Positions 61,850 to 64,000 of a stretch of DNA of 64,000 nt are shown in pieces. The stretch covers positions 124,001-188,000 of the forward strand of contig NZ_PPXD01000009.1 in the NCBI RefSeq assembly GCF_002909375.1. The letters run 5' to 3'. Below the pieces are notes generated by a model. The model saw only the letters and a list, made by a program, of their open reading frames with translations, made no database searches and was not told the origin of the DNA. This DNA is from Cryobacterium zongtaii. GTDB taxonomy: Bacteria > Actinomycetota > Actinomycetes > Actinomycetales > Microbacteriaceae. The position numbers and the translations under genes were made by a program. Every line of letters begins with the position of its first letter. Within the stretch, counting starts at the first letter, position 1.

Positions 61850-62263
61850 ATGGATGAGAACACCCGGGTCTTCGTGATCAGCACTGCCGCAGAGTTGGCG
61901 GGTATGCACCCGCAGACCCTGCGGCAGTACGACCGGATGGGGCTCGTCAGCCCCGGCCGCACGCCGGGCCGCTCGCGCCGCTACTCAATGCGCGACGTGG
62001 CCCGGCTGCGGGAGATCGCGGATCTGGGTGCCGAGGGTGTGAGCCTGGAGGGAATCCGGCGCATCCTCGCGCTGGAAGACACCGTGCGGGCCCTGGAAAG
62101 CCGGGTGGGGGACCTGGAAGCGGCCTTGGCCGACGAATTGCTCAACCGTCCGGGCCGCCGCGTCTTCGCGGCCGGCTCGGCCGGTGACGTCATCTCGATG
62201 CGCGCCGGCACCCGCACCCGCCGCTCGAACCAAATGGTGATCTGGCGCCCCCTCGACAAGTAA
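61850..62263 (+). CDS. hspR: Heat-shock repressor HspR (MerR family)
   Basis: The protein has 137 residues with a MerR-type winged helix at the N-terminus (VISTAAELAGMHPQTLRQYDRMGLV, SRRYSMRDVARLREI) and a short coiled dimer helix. It binds HAIR boxes upstream of dnaK to repress the operon and its own gene. The Arg-rich tail RAGTRTRRSNQ is present. It ends the operon, eight bases after dnaJ. Confidence 0.96.
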   Translation: MDENTRVFVISTAAELAGMHPQTLRQYDRMGLVSPGRTPGRSRRYSMRDVARLREIADLGAEGVSLEGIRRILALEDTVRALESRVGDLEAALADELLNRPGRRVFAAGSAGDVISMRAGTRTRRSNQMVIWRPLDK

Positions 62264-62301
62264 CGAGACGTCGAGGCTCTGGGTGCCGCCGCACTGAGTT
62301 G

Positions 62302-62307
62302 TAGGGT
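62302..62307 (+). promoter_or_regulatory. -10 element TAGGGT of the leaderless lysR gene
   Basis: TAGGGT is followed by six bases and the ATG at 62314, with no ribosome site. Confidence 0.6.
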
Positions 62308-62313
62308 TGCTGA

Positions 62314-63237
62314 ATGGAACTGCGTCAGCTTGAACACTTCGTGACGGTCGCCGACGAACGTCACTTCACCCGGGCGGCCGAGCTGCTGCACATCTCCCAG
62401 TCGGGGCTGTCCGCGTCGATCCGGGCCCTGGAGATCGAGCTGGGCACCTCGCTGTTCATCCGCAGCACCCGCCGGGTCGAGCTCACGGCCGCCGGTCAGG
62501 CTTTGCTGGCGGATGCGCTTCGCACCCTGGCCAGCGCCGCAGCGGCCCAGAACGCCGTCGCCGCGGTACGCGGCCTCATGCGCGGACGCCTCACCGTGGG
62601 CGCCGAACCGTGCCTGGGCTCCGTGGACCTGCCCGCCGAGCTCGCCCGTTTCCGCACCGCGAACCAGGGGGTGGAGGTGCGGCTGCGCCAGCTGGGTTCC
62701 GTGGAACTGATCGAGGGGGTGGCCAGCGGCACCACCGATGTGGCGCTGGTCGTGGTGACGGGGGACACCCCGCCCGGAGTGCGGCTGCACCGGTTGAGCA
62801 GCCAGAAGATGGTGGTGCTCTGCCACCCGGACCACCCCGTCGCGGCCCTGGCCGAGGCCGACCTGGAGACCCTGCGCACAGAACCGCTGATCGGCTTCCA
62901 GGCCGGCTGGGGCGCGCACATGCTCGCCCGGCGGGCGTTCGCCGCCGCCGGCTTCGAGTACCGGGCGGCGATGGAGGTCAACGACGTGCATCCGTTGCTC
63001 GAACTGGTGGGCTACAACCTGGGCGTGGCCATCGTGCCCACCAGCTTCGCGCTGAAGCGGCCCGACGACCTCATTGCGGTGCCGCTGCCGGCGACCGTGC
63101 CCGAATGGGCGGTGGCCGTGGCGGTCGCCGACGAGCCCAGCCCGGCCGCGTCGGCGTTCCTCGAGCAGCTGCTCGAAGACGTCGCCGCCGCGGCCGCTGC
63201 CCTCGAGCCCGTCGACGCTGTCGGCTCGGCGGCCTGA
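62314..63237 (+). CDS. LysR family transcriptional regulator
   Basis: The protein has 307 residues with the N-terminal helix-turn-helix (MELRQLEHFVTVADERHFTR, LHISQSGLSASIRALE) and a PBP-like effector domain (GRLTVGAEPCLGSVDLPAELA). Unlike most LysR genes it is not divergent from a target; hspR lies upstream on the same strand and a monooxygenase gene is convergent. The target and inducer are unknown. Confidence 0.92.
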   Translation: MELRQLEHFVTVADERHFTRAAELLHISQSGLSASIRALEIELGTSLFIRSTRRVELTAAGQALLADALRTLASAAAAQNAVAAVRGLMRGRLTVGAEPCLGSVDLPAELARFRTANQGVEVRLRQLGSVELIEGVASGTTDVALVVVTGDTPPGVRLHRLSSQKMVVLCHPDHPVAALAEADLETLRTEPLIGFQAGWGAHMLARRAFAAAGFEYRAAMEVNDVHPLLELVGYNLGVAIVPTSFALKRPDDLIAVPLPATVPEWAVAVAVADEPSPAASAFLEQLLEDVAAAAAALEPVDAVGSAA

Positions 63238-63253
63238 CCGGCCGGTTGACCGG

Positions 63254-63556
63254 CTAGAGGGCCAGCGGAATCCGGCCGGAGAAGACCGTCTTCACCGGCG
63301 GGGCAGCGAGAACCTCACCCAGACGACTGACACCCTCCGGCGTGGTGCGCCAGGCGGCGTAGGCGTCGTGGTCGGCGGCGGTGGCCCAGCGCTCGACGAC
63401 GATCACGTGGGCGGGGTCGGCGTCGTCGACGATGACCTCGAGTCCCTCGTTGCCCGGCCACGCGCGGGTCGCGGTGAGGACCTCGTTCAGCAGGGCCGGG
63501 ACGGTCTCGAGCGCGGCTGGGTCGAGGCGCAGGTCGAGGTGCACGATGGCGGTCAT
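63254..63556 (-). CDS. Quinol monooxygenase-like ABM-domain protein
   Basis: This 100-residue protein has a single ferredoxin-like ABM domain: AIVHLDLRLDPAALETVPALLNEVL and HVIVVERWATAADHDAYAAWR. YgiN-type members oxidise quinols or polyketides without cofactor as dimers. It is coupled by ATGA overlap to the upstream aldo/keto reductase gene, suggesting joint action on a carbonyl or quinone compound. Confidence 0.82.
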   Translation of the reverse strand: MTAIVHLDLRLDPAALETVPALLNEVLTATRAWPGNEGLEVIVDDADPAHVIVVERWATAADHDAYAAWRTTPEGVSRLGEVLAAPPVKTVFSGRIPLAL

Positions 63557-64000
63557 GCCGTCACCGCGGCGTCGTTCAGAGCGGCCGACAGGGTGGCGAG
63601 TTCCTCGTCTGACAGGGTCAGGTCGGCTGCGCGCACCGAGTCACGGATGCTCTCGGGTCGGCTCGCACCGGGGATGGGAATCACCCGGGGCGACGCGGCC
63701 AGGTGCCAGGCCAGCGTGACGACCTGCGGGCTCACGCCGTGGGCATCCGCCACCCGCTGGAACGGCGCGAAGGCAGTGCCCAGGTCGGCGGCGGACTTGA
63801 TGCCGCCCAGCGGGCTCCAGGACAGGAACGCGACGCCGAGCTCGGTGCAGAGGTCGAGCTCGGGCCGGCTGCTGAGGAACGCGGGCGAGTACTGGTTCTG
63901 CACGCTGGCGAGCCGGCCGCCGAGGATGTCGTAGGCCTCGCGGATCTGCGCCGGGTTGGCGTTGGAGATACCGGCCAGGCGGATGGTGCCGGCGTCGAGC
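63553..64000 (-). CDS. Aldo/keto reductase, N-terminus beyond window
   Basis: The frame is open from the window edge to the stop at 63553, giving 148 C-terminal residues. Visible AKR marks are IRLAGISNANPAQIREAYDI, VQNQYSPAF, FLSWSPLGG and the NADPH-binding IPIPGASRPESIRDSVRA. The catalytic Asp-Tyr-Lys part lies outside. It reduces aldehydes or ketones with NADPH; the substrate is unknown. It is the first-translated partner of the ABM-domain gene. Confidence 0.9.
   Translation of the reverse strand, partial: LDAGTIRLAGISNANPAQIREAYDILGGRLASVQNQYSPAFLSSRPELDLCTELGVAFLSWSPLGGIKSAADLGTAFAPFQRVADAHGVSPQVVTLAWHLAASPRVIPIPGASRPESIRDSVRAADLTLSDEELATLSAALNDAAVTA

Overview
The window is about two-thirds GC, densely packed, and its proteins are typical of Actinobacteria of the family Microbacteriaceae. 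The signs are DUF222/HNH endonucleases, GAF-ANTAR regulators, an HspR-controlled dnaK operon with HAIR boxes, bifunctional-type Dcd, a DtxR/IdeR box, and many promoters that place the start codon directly at the predicted transcript start. A Cryobacterium-like organism is my inference; nothing here proves the genus. No insertion sequence, prophage or CRISPR array is visible.

Layout. 1-2.6 kb: an edge-truncated DUF222 endonuclease and a zinc alcohol dehydrogenase. 2.8-7.1 kb: a PadR regulator with its membrane partner, then a TetR regulator divergent from a DUF4386 protein and a quinone-reductase-like MDR. 7.1-9.6 kb: a PolA-type 5'-3' exonuclease and two tandem GAF-ANTAR regulators. 9.7-14.3 kb: a DUF6328 protein, a metallo-beta-lactamase-fold hydrolase, and an RHH regulator-DUF4097-DrrA/DrrB-like ABC operon. 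14.4-23.7 kb: acetyltransferase, PfkB kinase, then a LacI-controlled xylo-oligosaccharide module (GH43 plus ABC binding protein and two permeases) and two DUF proteins. 23.77 kb: tRNA-Gly(CCC). 24-31 kb: dcd, anaerobic ribonucleotide reductase nrdDG, an acetoin-reductase-like SDR and a cytoplasmic GH10 xylanase.

31-33 kb holds a TerC-family gene behind a yybP-ykoY (manganese) riboswitch, followed by a heliorhodopsin gene. 33-41.6 kb is a string of small and regulatory genes (hydrolase, DUF1905, two VOC proteins, two TetR regulators, an EamA exporter, an AlkD-like HEAT-repeat protein, an FBP-domain protein, a YbdK-type ligase). It includes a decayed biotinyl-domain fragment beside an AT-rich dyad at about 35.2 kb. 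41.7-44.7 kb is an iron-siderophore ABC transporter with a DtxR/IdeR box; the first two genes seem to lack ordinary start codons. 46.9-49.3 kb is a TPP-riboswitch-controlled thiMED salvage operon. 51.2-55.3 kb is a LacI, Gfo/Idh/MocA, ThuA, Gfo/Idh/MocA sugar cluster. 55.4-58.2 kb carries a 2H phosphoesterase and an OmpR-type two-component system. 58.3-62.3 kb is dnaK-grpE-dnaJ-hspR. The window ends with a LysR regulator, a small monooxygenase and a truncated aldo/keto reductase.

Cross-cutting structure. At least twelve genes share a strict promoter grammar, a -10 hexamer of the form TANNNT (one is CATGAT) followed by exactly six bases and then ATG or GTG, which predicts leaderless mRNAs. Three intergenic palindromes with shared outer arms form a small repeat family at gene ends. 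The heptamer CGGATGC/GCATCCG looks strongly over-represented on both strands.
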